Source: Amphibalanus amphitrite
Lineage: Eukaryota > Arthropoda > Thecostraca > Balanomorpha > Balanidae
Length of the DNA stretch: 64,000 nucleotides
Direction: 5' to 3'
Assembly (NCBI RefSeq): GCF_019059575.1
Contig: NW_024881691.1
Location: 310,001 to 374,000 of the forward strand
Below are positions 35,799-46,876 of this stretch, in pieces (within the stretch, counting starts at the first letter, position 1; each line of letters starts with the position of its first letter). Made by a program: the position numbers and the translations under genes. Below the pieces are notes generated by a model. That model worked only from the letters and a program-made list of their open reading frames with translations, was not told the DNA's origin and made no database searches.

Positions 35799-36938
35799 CC
35801 CGTGCCGCGCTGGTAGCCTGAACTTTCCACAGAGTGCTGGGGGGGGGGGGCGTTTTCACGCCCCCCGTCTAGGCCCGCTCTAGCGACCCGCGGTAAGCGG
35901 CAATCGAAAGACAGTCAAAAATAAGGAAGGAAACACTTCGGTCATTTTTAAGGTCAGGTCAAAGGTCAGGTTACCAGAGCTCATCAAAGGTCAAATTTTG
36001 TCGATTTCAACAATTTTGAAACACCCGACGGCTAACTCGGGAACCAACAGAGCTACAGCGCCGAGAAAAAAGCGCATTCGATAGCTGTTTTAACGCTCTT
36101 TCGCTGACGTGGCTTCAGATTTGACCTCAGATCAACGGTATAGCCTCCAGAGGGCAAAAACCCTAAAAAAGCCCCTTTTCGCGAAAAATGGTTTTCGGTA
36201 ATAACTTTTGACTCAGGAGAGCCACGATATCACTTTTACCAGCATCGTATTCCTTTCGTCAAGACGCGTCGAATGAAGTATAATTTGGTCTAGAAAGGTC
36301 GTTTTGAAAAATTGACCTCAGGCCAAGGTCATGACCTGACCAGAAAGGGTCATCCTGCATACCAGTCGATCCGTATCGTCGAGCTGAACACATCTGACGT
36401 GTTTTCACCGCTTAAACAACTCTGACCCCTTATAGTAAAAAACTGCTGAAAACCTTTCATGACCTGAGATGACCTTAGGGGCACGCAGAGGGATCACACC
36501 AGGTGCAGTTTTTCCGATTCAGTGTGTTATGTTTACCTATGAACCGATGTTTGAGAGGGTTTAGAACGTCATTCGTCCAAAAGAGGCGCATTTCAATTTT
36601 CTCCCATTGACTTATAGGTAATGGATGTGTCGCAATATTGACCTGACCTTAGGTCACAGAAAAAAATCTGAGCTATACATTTTATACATACCCTAAGCAA
36701 GCACTGAAAGTTTCCAAGTGATCGCTCGTTCGGTGTAGCTACAGCGAACCTTCGAACTTTTTCTAAGGTAAGGTCACTTGACGTGACCTGGTGACCTGAC
36801 CTTGGACGAAGAGGTCTGAAATTTTTACAACATGTGTGAAAAAGATGTAGGAACAGGTGAACCAAAAACTTTTGAGATATTCGCGAAAAAAACTGAGGCG
36901 ACGTAAAAACGTCCCCCCCCCCCCCAGGCACGGCGCGG
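35799..36938. mobile_element. TTAA-flanked (piggyBac- or Kolobok-like) non-autonomous element, 1140 bp
   Basis: Ends CCCGTGCCGCGCTGG and, reverse-complemented, CCCGCGCCGTGCCTGG, each flanked by TTAA (35795-35798 and 36939-36942). TTAA duplication with CCC/GGG ends is the piggyBac signature; Kolobok also uses TTAA. Subterminal G/C runs of more than ten bases next to CGTTTT(C/T)ACG sit at both ends as further inverted repeats. There is no transposase frame. The interior holds 17 perfect AGGTCA/TGACCT hexamers. Confidence 0.85.
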
Positions 36939-38054
36939 GTTAACCAAACGAGGGCACCTAATGTCTTTTAACTAAAATGATTTAATACCTATGCTCCGCT
37001 CCCTCCTGGCACAAGCACTGAGAAACTTGGAAAACTTCGTAAATCACACTTCACCCTCTCAATTCGAGCGCCGGGCAGCTGGTTCCTCTGTATCAAACTG
37101 TATAAAAAAGAAATGTCGGACGGTTATTAATAAAAAGGTAAGCTCAGCTAATGGTAAATCTGTGTCGTGTGCAATCGGACATGTGACCTCAGACCCTTCA
37201 CATGTCACCTGTACAGAAATAGCTGGATTAACGGACATTTTTGGACATTTTTTGCTGCTTGGCGTGGTACGGTCATTTGAAAAAACGTGGAGATTTGCAT
37301 AGCTTAGCAGCGCGGGCCAGCTCGTAACAGGCGAAAATGTATGCTGATGTGCGCTCATATGTCAGAGTGGCCAAAAAAGTTCGATTTCCTGACGAGAACA
37401 AGTCTTATCTAGGGTAGGGACAGGTGTCCACCAACCGGCCAGGACGACCTTTTAGGGCCGGCCCGCTCCGTTAGTTCGTACCGTAATACGGTCCGAACTA
37501 CGGAGCCCGTTGTGTCTACCTATATTAGTAGGTAGACAGAACAGTGAGTAGATTCGTGAAGTGGGATTTCTAGGTCTGACTCTCCGGCCGTCTTCAAACA
37601 GCCGTCCCGTATGCTTCCTAGCGTCGGCTGGATGCCTTTTCTGCGCAGGGCAATGCAATTATTTATTTACCGCAAAACCTGTTTGCTATTTTTTGGTCTA
37701 TTGGTCCATCCAGCAGCACGCTCGCCAGTTCACCCATAAGTGGGTATGTCGGGAAACGGCAGGCCGCCGCTAGTGAGCTGGAAGCCGACCTGCAGGGAGC
37801 TCGGCGCGCGGCGCTATCGGCGGACGTCAGCCGGCGACAGGAGCACCCGAGACGAGGCCACTCGTCACCCGGGGAATGTCGCAAATTAGCGCGCGCAACC
37901 GGAGCCGGCGCGGAAACGAGCGCGCCCCGCGCCGCGTCCGTCCCACGTGCGCCACATGTGCGGCGGCGGCGGCGCAGACGGCACGGCGCCGCCGCCGATT
38001 GTTGATGAATCTCGGCAGGACATCCGGCGGCTGCCTCCGGCCGCACGGGGCGGG

Positions 38055-38270
38055 ACATACCGTCCCATCCGCCACTCTCCCTCATGGAGAAGGCACACCG
38101 TCCCACGTCCCTTCCCCTCAGAAGCACGGGGAGGGTACCGTCTCACCTCCTCAATCTCAGAGTCACGGATAGGGTACTTTTCACCAATCGACCTGACAGT
38201 CACGGAGTTGGTACTGTGTCGCCTTTGCAACCGGCTCAGAGGTACGGGAGGGTACCCTTTCACTCCAGCT
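38055..38270. repeat. Degenerate tandem repeat of about 45 bp
   Basis: Recurring CACGG(A/G)(G/T)(A/T)GGGTAC and C(C/T)GTC(T/C)CAC(C/G)TCC blocks, about five diverged copies. Confidence 0.6.
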
Positions 38271-38529
38271 ACATCCAGCGCGTCACTAGAGCCCTACGAT
38301 TATAGCTGTATGTATAGTTATAGTTAATTCAACGTGTTAAGCATACCAACCGTCAAAAGGGGACCCCGGCCCAGCAGTGGGTCCCGGTATCCTGTCGTCA
38401 GCTCCCGTGGGTGAGGTACCCGCTCCTCTGCCCCGGTGAGAGGCCCAGTAGCTGGCTCCCACGCCAGTGCGGTACTCGTTCCTCTGGTTCAGCTGCCCCG
38501 GGAGCTGGCTCAGGTCCCGATGGTAGACC

Positions 38530-38685
38530 CCGGTCCCGGTGTGTCCCAGTGACGTTAGCGAGTCCCGGTCCCGGTGTGTCCCAGTGACGTCAGCGAGTCC
38601 CGGTCCCGGTGTTTCCCAGTGACGTCAGCGAGTCCCGGTCCCGGTGTTTCCCAGTGACGTCAGCGAGTCCCCGTCCCGATGGCTG
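38530..38685. repeat. 35-bp minisatellite, about 4.3 units
   Basis: GACGT(T/C)AGCGAGTCCCGG starts at 38551, 38586, 38621 and 38656, exactly 35 bases apart, followed each time by TCCCGGTGT(G/T)TCCCAGT. Units differ at one or two positions. Confidence 0.92.
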
Positions 38686-39094
38686 GTCCCGGTGGTGGCT
38701 CCCCGTCCCAGTGGAGGCTCCCGGAGCTGCCTCGCCGTTCCCCGCCGGGCTGTTGCCGGCAGCGGCGGCCATCTGTCTGCGCCGCGCCGGGATAGCCGCC
38801 ACCGGCCGGCCGCGCCGTGAACGCCGCTATTTGTCAGCTGACCACTTCACAGGGACCGAGCCGCAACGGGTTGAGAGGTGGAAATAAAGGGCAATGATAA
38901 ATGAAAAAATGCCCCTTTGTTCCGACCGGCCGCGCCGCGCTCGGCTTGATTAGCCGTACATCCCGAGTCGGCTCGGTCATTTCTCACCTACGCATCCAAG
39001 TCGCCGCGCGAAAATACGCCGTGTAAGAAATTGGCCCGGTTATATTGTTTCCTGTGGCGCGGAGCGGGCGGTGGGCACCCGCTGCCCGCCCGCT

Positions 39095-39283
39095 GTCCCC
39101 GGGTGCACAGACGAGACTGTCGAGTGTCGGTCCGTGTCTCCGGGTATACAGAGAGCCAAGGGGCTGTGTCCCCGGGTGTGCAGAGGACTGTCGGTCTGTG
39201 TCCCCGGGTGTGCAGACGGCTGTGTCCCTGGGAGTAAGGAGGGCTGTCGGTCCGTGTCCCCGGGTATACAGAAGCAGGTATAA
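39095..39283. repeat. Tandem repeat of about 33-40 bp
   Basis: GTGTCCCCGGGTGTGCAGA/GTATACAGA blocks alternate with GACTGTCGGTC(T/C) spacers, about five copies. Confidence 0.75.
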
Positions 39284-42200
39284 CTATGCTGTGACAGCCG
39301 GGAGTCGCTCTCACCGCGAGACCGGCTCCGGCGGCGGCGGACCGCTCACCTCCGACCCCGGCTCGCTTTCAAACGGGCCGGCGCCGACAACTGCACAGAT
39401 CGATTACCACCGCCGGCCGCCGCCGACACCCGCCGCCTCGTTACAGTCCGCTGTCGAGCCGCCGCCAACCGCGGCCGCTCTGACGGCGCCGCCGCACGTC
39501 GCCGACGGAAGCCACTTGTTTGCCGGTGGAATACGAGCGCGCCGCACGAACCCGGCTCCCGAACCGAACGTGGTTTATGAAGCGCTATTACGGCCGCTCC
39601 ATAAAGCGCAGCTCCCATGGCCGCTGCACGTGAGAGCGGTGCGCGCGGCGCTGGCGCCGACGTGACCGCCTTGGCGGCTCATTGGGCGTGTCGGCAGCCG
39701 GAGAGGGAGCAGAGCGAGCGGTGACGGCCATCGCTCAGAGGCGGGTGTCGCGCCGGCCGCGGGTCGCCGACGGGGTACCTTCTGAGTCGCCGAGCGGGCC
39801 GGCACCCTCGGACCCTGCCGCCGGCGCCCCCACCGACCCGCAGAGGTCACCGCGGGTCACGGCGCCGAGCCGCGGGCGGTGCAAAAACGCCGGCGCGATT
39901 TGTCAGCGACTAATTGGCAGCCGGGGACGCGGCGGCTCGGCGACCGCAGAAATAGAGCGTGCGCGGCGCGCTGCGTGAGCGCGGCGGGGCGCCGTCGGCC
40001 GCGCGGCCACGGCAGATGGCGGCCGCCCTCGGTGTCGAGAGCGGTCATGAATCACGGCGCGGCGCGCTGCAGCGCGGCGCCGGCCGCTGATGGAACCATC
40101 CGTTATCTGTGCGCCGCGCTCATCCGCAGCTCGAGCGGGTAGTTTGTACCGGAGGTTCCGGGGCGGGGCGGCCGGCGCCCGCCGCAGCCGTCCCGGCGGG
40201 CGCTGTACACACTCCGTCACGGCCAAAACACGGCCGGCGCAGCGCAGATGGCACGGCACGGAGCTGCGCCGGCTAATCACTGCTATCTGTGCTCCGGGCC
40301 TCGAAAACAGCCCGCGCGGCCCGCGCGCCGGCCGGTCCCGGGAGAGAACTACTCGGCAGTCGCTCCGCGGCAGGGCGGGAATGCGGTGTGGGGTAACCAC
40401 CAATTCGGCACGGGCCGTCTGTCGCCGCCGGTGGGGCCGCCGCGCCGCTCGGGGCGCCGACCGGACACCTGTGACCACCGCCGCCGCCCACTCGACGGTA
40501 AACAAAGCCCGAAAGCTACCGGACGCCGAGACCGGCGATTACAAGGCGATAATTGCGGCCCTGGCCGGTGCCGATGCCACCCCCGGCCGGCCGAGCGCCG
40601 CGCATACCGCGCATCGCCGCCGTCCGGCGCGCGCGCGCGCTAATTATACTCCTCCCGCGCTTATTAATGGTTACGGGCGCGAGCGGTCCTGGCGGCGAGT
40701 CACCGGCTCCAGCTCGTCTGGCCGGCACTTTTTGCCAACCAGTCCCGGCTGGGTGTTCCCGAATTTTTCCGCAGACGTGCAGAAAATGAATGAGATGGCA
40801 ATGCATTCTTGTGGTCGGTCCATTACGCTTCACGGTCGTAAAAAAATTCGAAGCGCGATCGCGGATTAGCGCACGCGGTACGTGCGACTTATCGGCTCGA
40901 TTGAGAGGGAGGAGCGGAGTTTTTCATGCAGCCAGCTACACGGCCCACTTGGAACAGGTATGTGGGGAGGACTTATTGCGGCGGCCGTTGCGGCGCGGAG
41001 AGGACATTCCTGGCGGCGCCTGCCGCATACCTCATTAGCGGATCGGCAGAGGATGCCCGCGTCAGTGGCCGTGAGTTACGGAATCGTCCGCCGCCCGGCC
41101 GGCCGGTCAGCCTTGGCCGGCCGGGGGACGGGCGGGCGTTTTTCGCCGGCGCGTGTTTATGATGTCGGAGTTTATACGGCACTCGCCGCCGGAGTTTATC
41201 ATCGGCTGAGTTATGTCGGCGGCCCGGCCCCTCTGCAGCCGGCGCCGGCCCGTCCCGGCGGCCAGCGCGGTCCGACGGTCCGACCCTGCCGGGCCGCGGC
41301 CCTTCCGGACACCGCCGCCAGCCGGCCGCCGCACCAATATAATTCATTATCGTCAACAAGTTGTAAATACGATGGCGGCGCGCGGGCCGCTCACATTTAT
41401 GCATGTGCTCTCGGCGGGGGTCGGTGCGGCGGGCGGCCGAGGGCCGGGCCCCGCCGGCCGGCCGGCCCGTCTGACATTCGCCGACGGACCGCTCCCGGGC
41501 ACAGTCGATCCGACGCCTGACGGGCGAGCACGGCCGGTGTGACGGGTGTAGGCACGGCCGGGTACCCCGTGACGCCACTAGAGACGGTGCGCAGACGGTG
41601 GAGAGCTTCCTGCTGTCCCTCCCCCTCCCCTCAACAGAGACAGTGTTCGGACGGTGGAGCTCCGTGCTGTCCTCACCGGAGACTGCTGCCCCACCGGTAT
41701 CAATTAGCCGGCGGTGGTTGCTCCGGTTGAGACAGTGTCAGGATAACGAGCAATATCGAAACGCCTTCCAGCTCGGCTCGACATCAGCTCTGCACCAGCT
41801 CTATGAATAGCTGCAGGGCACCGCCCATCGAGAGCACAATGTCTACATGATGACGCTATTTACACTCGTATAGCCGAATCGTGCGGGGCCCCAACCTATG
41901 CTGTGAGCGGTTGCAGATAATTGCACGTGCAACAACCCTCTTCAATGTCACTTTGGGTGGATGCGTTTCAACTTCCTCATAGCGTGAATTACGATGACTG
42001 ATGCTATGATATTCAGTAGTAACTACTAACTAGTGTCTGGCACGAATTAAAACGAACAGACACTTTCTTTGTCGTTGTAGCACTAATTGGTTCAATGTAT
42101 GGTCAATGGATGGTCCGGGCCATTTCTTTGGCGCTGTTCGCGGACCTATAGAGATGGCTGAACACGGCCCATCGGTGCGTCGCAATCATATCGTAACTTG

Positions 42201-44001
42201 ATCAAGATTTACTGCGCCGCGGGGAATAAACTCACAGCCGGCGGCGGTGCTGGGGCGGCGGGGACGCCTCTCTCTCTCTCTCGGGAGATCTCTGAAATTA
42301 GCCATTCGGCCTGTGCGGTCTGCGTTTTTAGCGACGCACCGCCGTGTCCCCAGTAGTCTACAGCCCGGCGCGGGGCCGCACTAATCAGTCCTTTGTGGTC
42401 GGCCGCCGCCGCCGCATCCCGCGCCGCGATGACGCCCATTGTGCGCGCGCTGACAATTCGTGTCGCTTTCATCGGTGCTCGGAGTCAAACTGGTCGCGCC
42501 ACCGGCGGCGCGGCTCGGTTTACCCGAGGGAGTGCGCCACGCAGGCCGCCCGCGCCGCGACTGCCGCCGGCAGATAATGCGCCGCAAACGAGCCGCGCAC
42601 AGGCGCCGCGTGCCGGCGCCGGTAACTGGAGACACCGTGCCGCCGCTGGCCGCCGGTGCGCCGGATATGTGCCACGCGCCGCGCCGGTCGTCGCGGATCG
42701 GGCGCAGCTCCGGCGCCCATCGCGCCGGATGTCAGCCGGCTCCGGTGTCGGCGAGTGATGAGGCGAGCGGGACCGGCGGCCGGCCGCGGACGTATGTATG
42801 TAGATTGTAGGCATGCTCATTGCTCATGGTTTGCTCAGCAGTCGACGAGCCACGGGCGGCGCCTGCGCTCGTGGGGATTAGGATTAAACCCAGGGGCGGG
42901 ATGGAGACAAGGCGGGCAGAGGTTTCGTTTTCACCGCGTCCGCGAATACATCGGAGATAAAGACATTGACATTGACGCTACTCAGGACTCGGGATTCGGT
43001 TCAGCTGGACTACATACAACACTTATCCTTAGTAAGCGCGTCCGTCTATCTAAAGTTAGAACGTTCACTTTGTTCTCTGTAATGTCAAAACGCTGATCTG
43101 ATAAAAAAACGACCCAGGTCCTCCCCGGCTGAGGGAAATCCGCCCCTGACGTTCTCTTTTTCGCGATTTCTCTGAACGAGCTGGCGTGGCCGGAGCCGGA
43201 TCCTGCGATACCAGCCACATTTTCAGGGTCCAGGGTCGTTCAGCCATGGACACCAACCAGTTCAGGACCGTTCAATCTAAGACAACTGAACTGTAAAATC
43301 TGCATACAGCCTTTCCCTTTTAGGTGTCTGTGTTCAACAAAACGTATAACATTTTCAGGAAACAAAACTAAGCAATAACAATGTTGCAGCTTGGCTATAT
43401 TTCACACCGCCGACAAAAATCATTTCAATGATATGATCGATAAGGCAAAGGAAGCATAGTGAGACTGAGAGAGGGATATGCAATGAAGTGGACCCTACCA
43501 GCTGTCACCATCCGGCTCATACATCTAACCATATCTGGGGTACGAACTGGGAAAGAAAACATCTGCAATGCCCTTCTTGGAAAGCTAAGTAGCGGATAAC
43601 TTAAATCTTGTGCCGCTGTACGTTTAGAGGAGCAGCTCCGCTCCAGCTCACATTAATGAAACGACCCAACGGAGCACAGCATCCAGGCGGTGCACGAAAC
43701 GAAAAACGGACTGAACTAACTACATAGTACATAGGCAGTTTCCCGCGAACTTTGTATGGGGTCACCTGTCGGGATCAGCCTGAACTACATACGTGGTCTC
43801 TAGAATATGTGATAAAGGCGACGCTGACTGAAGTACGTCGCCCTCACCACAGCACAGCACAGCCAGATCAATATCCTTACAGCACGAACGGCACTTCGGA
43901 GCCAACTGACGGGAAACACGCTACCTCAGCGCCGCCACAGCCCCGGTACGGAACCACCACTTTACCCGCTCGCCGACAGATGTCCCCGCGGTCGCACTTA
44001 C

Positions 44002-45492
44002 GCCTCCTCCAGCCAAACACTGTACGCTTTCCACTTGTAAGGCTCCGAAGGCTCCGCCTTCTCGGCCTCAAAGCGGAGATGGTCTCCTGAAAGAAAAGAC
44101 ATGTATCACAGTCACATAGACACCACACAGGGACAAGTTGAGAACAAACTACACAAATGTAACAGTACTCCGTCGGTAACGGTTTGATACAGAAGAGCCG
44201 ATTCACTCAAATATGGCATATGCAACTTGTTTAGTTTATCAAACGCCACGAGCGCTAAATTTAATGCTGAGACATGACTGGATGTACATGCTCCCTTATA
44301 CAGAAGAGTGGTTCTCCGGAAAAAAAAAGCGATTCCCTGAGGAGTTAGGGACGTACCCTTTTTGAAGACGGTTCTGAGGTCGTAGTTTTTCAGGTTGAGG
44401 TCGAAGAGGTGTGCGGCGCTGCGGTGGAAGAGCACGCTCTGGTACTGTCGCGGCGCCACCTGCCAGAGCAGCACACCATACTCGGCATCCAGCAGCGACG
44501 ACACGTACCCCCACTTGTCCTGGGGGAACCGGGGGGGGGGGGGAGGGTGAGACAAACACGTTAACTTCCAGTTGTCCAGGGGAGGAGGGGGTAGGAGAAA
44601 GCTGAGATACACACGTACCCCCACAGCTTGTCCTGGGGAGGAGGGTGAGAGACACACGTATCGTACCCCTACTTGTCCTGGAGAGAGACTGATAGCGAGA
44701 GACACCCACTGACTAGGGGTGGGGTGGGGGGGGGGGGGGAGGAGGCCGGCGCGGCGGACCGACCTGGTGTCGGCGCTGCGCCTGTGCGCGGCTCTCTGCC
44801 GAGCTGAGCGCCGGCAGCAGGTTGTCGGCCAGCGTGGCGGTGGGCCGCTGGGTGGGCGGCTCCTCCTCCCCGGCCAGCACCTCGGCCGGCGGCTCGCGGT
44901 CCAGCTCCACCTCGGGCCGCTGGCCGCGCCACGCCAGCCACGCGTACCAGGAGGCGCCCTGCAGCTGGCCGGGCCGGTGCTGCGCGTCCAGGTGCAGCTT
45001 CTGGTCCTCGTACACGCAGCTGCGCAGGCTGGTGCCGGCCGGCAGCCGGCCGCCGTGGTCAAAGAAGCGCGCCGCCACGAACACGGCGCGCTGCAGCTCG
45101 ACGCGGCCCGGCTGGCGGAACTCGACGAACGCCCGCCGCGGGCCCACCTCCACCACCGTGCCCATGGCGTTGGAGACCACCGAGCTCAGCTGCTCGGGCC
45201 GGCGCGCCGACTCGGCGCGCGCCACGTACCAGCCACACCGGTCCTGGTTGTTTTCGTTGTCGTATATATGACAGTCAAAGAGTACCTGGTCGTTGATGCA
45301 GAGCACGTCATCAATGGACTCGTCTTCGGCCAGCGGCAGGCCGTTGGGGCAGACGAACCGGCGTCCCCAGAGGAGGGCGCGCTGCTCGGGGCCGCGTCCG
45401 TTCAGCTGGAACGTCAGCACTGCCTTGTGCAGCGGGTACAGCTCGGCCACCGTTCCCAGCTGGTCGTAGTGGTACTCGGGCATGGTGAGGCC
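44002..45492 (-). CDS. Unrecognised protein with three cold-shock/OB-like repeats, 3' exons missing
   Basis: Three exons read on the minus strand: 45492-44764, 44519-44357 and 44086-44002, with GT-AG borders and consistent phases. The likely start is ATG at 45483-45481 (CTCACCATG), nine bases after a TTTCAG acceptor, which implies an upstream non-coding exon. At least 322 residues are visible. Three copies of one pattern occur: residues about 9-92 (GTVAEL...RALLWGRRF...DQVLFD...CGWYVARAE), about 106-195 (GTVVEV...RAVFVAARF...DQKLHLDA...SWYAWLAW) and about 243-323 (GYVSSL...SVLFHRSAA...DHLRFEA...WKAYSVWL). The third (GYV, then VLFH, then GD) resembles cold-shock domains, suggesting an RNA-binding OB-like fold; this is inference. 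It lacks a recognisable catalytic motif. Downstream exons below 44002 could not be identified. Confidence 0.65.
44513..44690 (-). repeat. Splice acceptor and exon start present in three tandem copies
   Basis: The exon at 44519-44357 begins CCCCAG then GACAAGTGGGGGTACGTGT. Two more copies of this junction lie upstream in the intron on the minus strand: CCCCAG/GACAAGCTGTGGGGGTACGTGTG (about 44639-44610) and CTCCAG/GACAAGTAGGGGTACGATACG (about 44681-44653). The second copy stays open across the junction; the third has an in-frame TAG. Each also contains GTACG(T/A), which could act as a donor. Confidence 0.75.
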
Positions 45493-46876
45493 CTGAAACA
45501 AAGACAAACCTGAAACCAGTGATCTTTGGCCAGACTGAGGTGAGACCCCAGGGGTGGGTGTAACTTGTAAGGTTTCAGGTAGGCATGCAGTTTTGTATTA
45601 TGTTATCTATGCATGAGAAATAGAAAACATTTACTAATGTTTTGTTTTTTCCTGTCTAACTTAGTCTGGTGGATGAAGGAGTGGTGGGTAGGGTTAGGTA
45701 GATAATGTCTGATTGTTTTTTATCCTTCCCCAAGAATAATAATGCAAAAAAAAAACTCAATAATAATGACAAGTCAAAGTGCCACGACTACATTTCATTT
45801 TTTTCATCCAGCTTTGATCTTGAGGAATTCAAACTGATGAAAAACTTGAAACTTTTGTCATCGTAGAGTAGAGGCTCCTACATATACCTAATCTGACTCT
45901 ATAGGCTACGTCCAATGCTTACCTAATGTAAACAACGATTTTTGGACTAAACAGCACTTATCACCGAGCTAAGCTTGTTCTGCAATAACATAGACAAGTG
46001 GCAATTCTCTCAAACACCGCCTCTCGCACCAACTCGCAAAACGCAACACAATATTTGTTTTTTTGTTTTAGTCACGCAGGCGCCGCAGTTGACAAAGAAG
46101 TTTATGGAGGCCGCCATGTTTAAATCGTGAAAGCATCCATCATTTCAACATTTTTATTTTATTTTTGTTTGAAACATATCTTATTTTTCCTCTTTTGAGA
46201 CCGAAGACTGTTAAAATTCATTTAATGATAATAAAAAGACAAATCGAAGACAAATGCCTTGTGAATCTCTCGATTTTATTTGTATCGATTTTTAGTCTGC
46301 TGAACCTAAAATGACGCGTATTTTTTGCTGCCAAATCCTTCGTTGACGAGTGAAGGGAAACCTTATCTGTGCCGTCTTGACGATTTGGTCTTGACCACTT
46401 GCACCGATTTAATAATTATGCTGTGATCGATAAGCGACATGCTGCTTAGATTAAGTTGCTACTTTTGGCTTAATTTTTATCACACGTAGGATTTTTAAAA
46501 CTAACTTTAAACTGAACACCCTATGACAGATGCGCATCACGCATGCATAGATGCTCTTACTTTCCGAACTCTATTGCAAACACGAGCTTAGACTGCTCGA
46601 AAAACAAGAATATATGATGTTGCTCAACTTAAGAAGCAACCCAACTTCCGAGGGCTTACGAGTTACGAATTTCCGACTGCTGATGCCAGCAACTTACGTA
46701 CGCAAATCCTTCACGTTTTCCCTTACCGATTGAAGGGAAACGCGCCATACATGTCCTTAGTGCGCCATACACCCTGTTTACCCATACCGAGAGCTGTGTT
46801 GATATTTGTTTATCACGGCCGGCTGCTGGGTGGGAGCGTAATATAATATCTGGGTCTCCATTATCTTTCATTCAAG
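45493..46876. other. Intergenic stretch between the repeat-protein gene and TMED2
   Basis: AT-rich and without a supported exon. The two genes diverge here, so it should contain the TMED2 promoter and probably the non-coding first exon of the minus-strand gene; neither could be placed. A GAAGGGAAAC motif occurs at about 46352 and 46733. Confidence 0.5.

Larger units (their letters stand above)
36943..44001. other. Long intergenic stretch, GC-rich from about 37.7 to 42.8 kb
   Basis: No gene can be supported. Tandem repeats lie at 38055-38270, 38530-38685, 39095-39283 and 41580-41690, and a (TC)n run at about 42268-42284. Many long frames are seen, but all are Arg/Ala/Pro/Gly-rich and overlap on both strands, as expected from composition. 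Part of 43000-44000 probably holds missing 3' exons of the gene at 44002-45492. Confidence 0.55.

Noticed and set aside
42980..43256. Open minus-strand frame with some protein-like runs (GSGSGHASSFREIAKKR)
   Set aside because: Considered as a downstream exon of the gene at 44002-45492, but no acceptor in the right phase and no similarity to its repeats.
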